Assembly: GCA_040954595.2 (NCBI GenBank)
Contig: CM082591.2
Location: 10,912,001-10,976,000, forward strand
Source: Balanoglossus misakiensis
Lineage: Eukaryota > Hemichordata
Direction of reading: 5' to 3'
Length of the DNA stretch: 64,000 nt
The notes below the pieces were generated by a model that did not search any database, was not told the DNA's origin, and saw only the letters and a list, made by a program, of their open reading frames with translations. Positions within the stretch are counted from its first letter, which is position 1. Each line of letters begins with the position of its first letter. Below, piece after piece: positions 63,419 through 64,000 of this stretch. Made by a program: the position numbers and the translations under genes.

Positions 63419-64000
63419 CATAGGCCTATCATGTGTTCTGCGCATCACAACAGAATTTTGTAAACAAACGAGGCTGTGTTTGGAAGCAACCATGGAAACT
63501 TTAGAACTATCCGTCGATCTACAGAGTCTAGTGGACAATTTTCTTATGCGCATAGACCTATCATGTGTTCTGCGCATCACAACAGAATTTTGTAAACAAA
63601 CGAGGCCGTGTTTGGAAGCAACCATGGAAACTTTAGAACTATCCGTCGATCTACAGAGTCTAGAGGAAAACTTTCTTATGTGCATAGGTATATCATGTGT
63701 TCTGCGCATCACAACATAAGTTTGAAAACAATCGAGGCTGTGTTTGGAAGCAACCATGGAAACTTTAGAACTATCCGTCGATCTACAGAGTCTATTGGAA
63801 AACTTTCTTATGCGCATAGGCCTATCATGTTTTCTGCGCATCACAACAGAATTCGGTAAACAAACGAGGCTGTGTTTGGAAGCAACCATGGAAACTTTAC
63901 AACTATCCGTCGATCGACAGAGTCTAGTGGAAAACTTTCTTATCCTCATAGGGCTATCATGTGTTCTGCGCATCACAACATAATTTTGAAAACAATCGAG
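63419..64000. repeat. 132-bp satellite, fourth block (cut by window end)
   Basis: About 4.4 monomers, matching 61830-62411 at offset 1589 bp. The array clearly continues beyond the window. Confidence 0.95.

Larger units (their letters stand above)
60361..64000. repeat. 1589-bp composite tandem repeat (LINE fragment plus seven monomers)
   Basis: The 1589-bp period equals 661 bp of LINE, 4 bp of duplicated target and 7 x 132 bp of satellite. Matching landmarks are 60430/62019/63608, 61169/62758, 61294/62883 and 61903/63492. The left edge is hard to fix because it lies in satellite; at 61947 the copy reads GACAATTTTC where the first copy reads GAAAACTTTC, so the match begins at about 60361. At least 2.3 copies are present and the window ends inside the third. 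Confidence 0.92.

Noticed and set aside
1-64000. CENP-B box in the monomer
   Set aside because: GTTTGGAAGCAACC shares the central TTGGAAGC with the CENP-B box, but the essential TTCG and CGGG positions are not matched in the common monomers.

Overview
The window is almost entirely one tandem satellite array. A 132-bp monomer, about 41% GC, runs head to tail in one orientation from base 1 to base 64000, roughly 470 copies. Only three short pieces of other DNA interrupt it: a 426-bp foldback transposon (58539-58964) and two copies of a 661-bp 5'-truncated LINE fragment (61169-61829 and 62758-63418). I see no intact host gene, tRNA, rRNA or CRISPR array. The LINE fragment encodes the C-terminal part of a CR1/L2-type reverse transcriptase and ends in a TAA-rich tail. 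That makes the source a eukaryote, most likely an animal; cnidarian, mollusc, amphioxus, echinoderm and fish genomes all carry such elements, and I cannot choose between them. CpG is not depleted in the satellite consensus.

Layout. Zone I (1-19.4 kb) has mixed monomers with higher-order repeats (HORs) of 5, 6, 10 and 13 units, plus recurring 133-bp monomers with one extra T. Zone II (19.4-36.9 kb) has HORs of 4 to 33 monomers, each closed by a 130-bp monomer carrying the same 2-bp deletion (14 occurrences); one 10-monomer, 1318-bp unit recurs nearly unchanged. Zone III (37-44.2 kb) is regular apart from one 95-bp monomer at 38551. Zone IV (44.2-57.4 kb) is built from a 5965-bp segmental duplication and a local TTTAAA-containing monomer subfamily spaced at multiples of 132 bp. 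Zone V (57.4-64 kb) holds a homogeneous monomer run, the foldback insertion with a perfect 9-bp target duplication, a fused monomer, and a 1589-bp composite repeat (LINE fragment plus seven monomers) present at least 2.3 times.

Reading frames. Because 132 = 3 x 44, several frames stay open for hundreds of codons; the longest is 1880 codons on the minus strand. These behave as by-products of the period: they occur on both strands, they are broken by recurrent 130-, 131- and 133-bp monomers, and the variants include many replacements with no sign of codon-level constraint. I treat them as non-coding.

How it fits together. The data suggest repeated unequal exchange or amplification of blocks of 4 to 45 monomers, with transposons landing in the array and one of them (the LINE fragment) then being carried along as part of a new, larger repeat unit. 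A centromeric or pericentromeric role is possible but not shown by sequence alone. I found no evidence for a new multi-gene system; the interest lies in the array's nested structure, its junctions and its embedded motifs.
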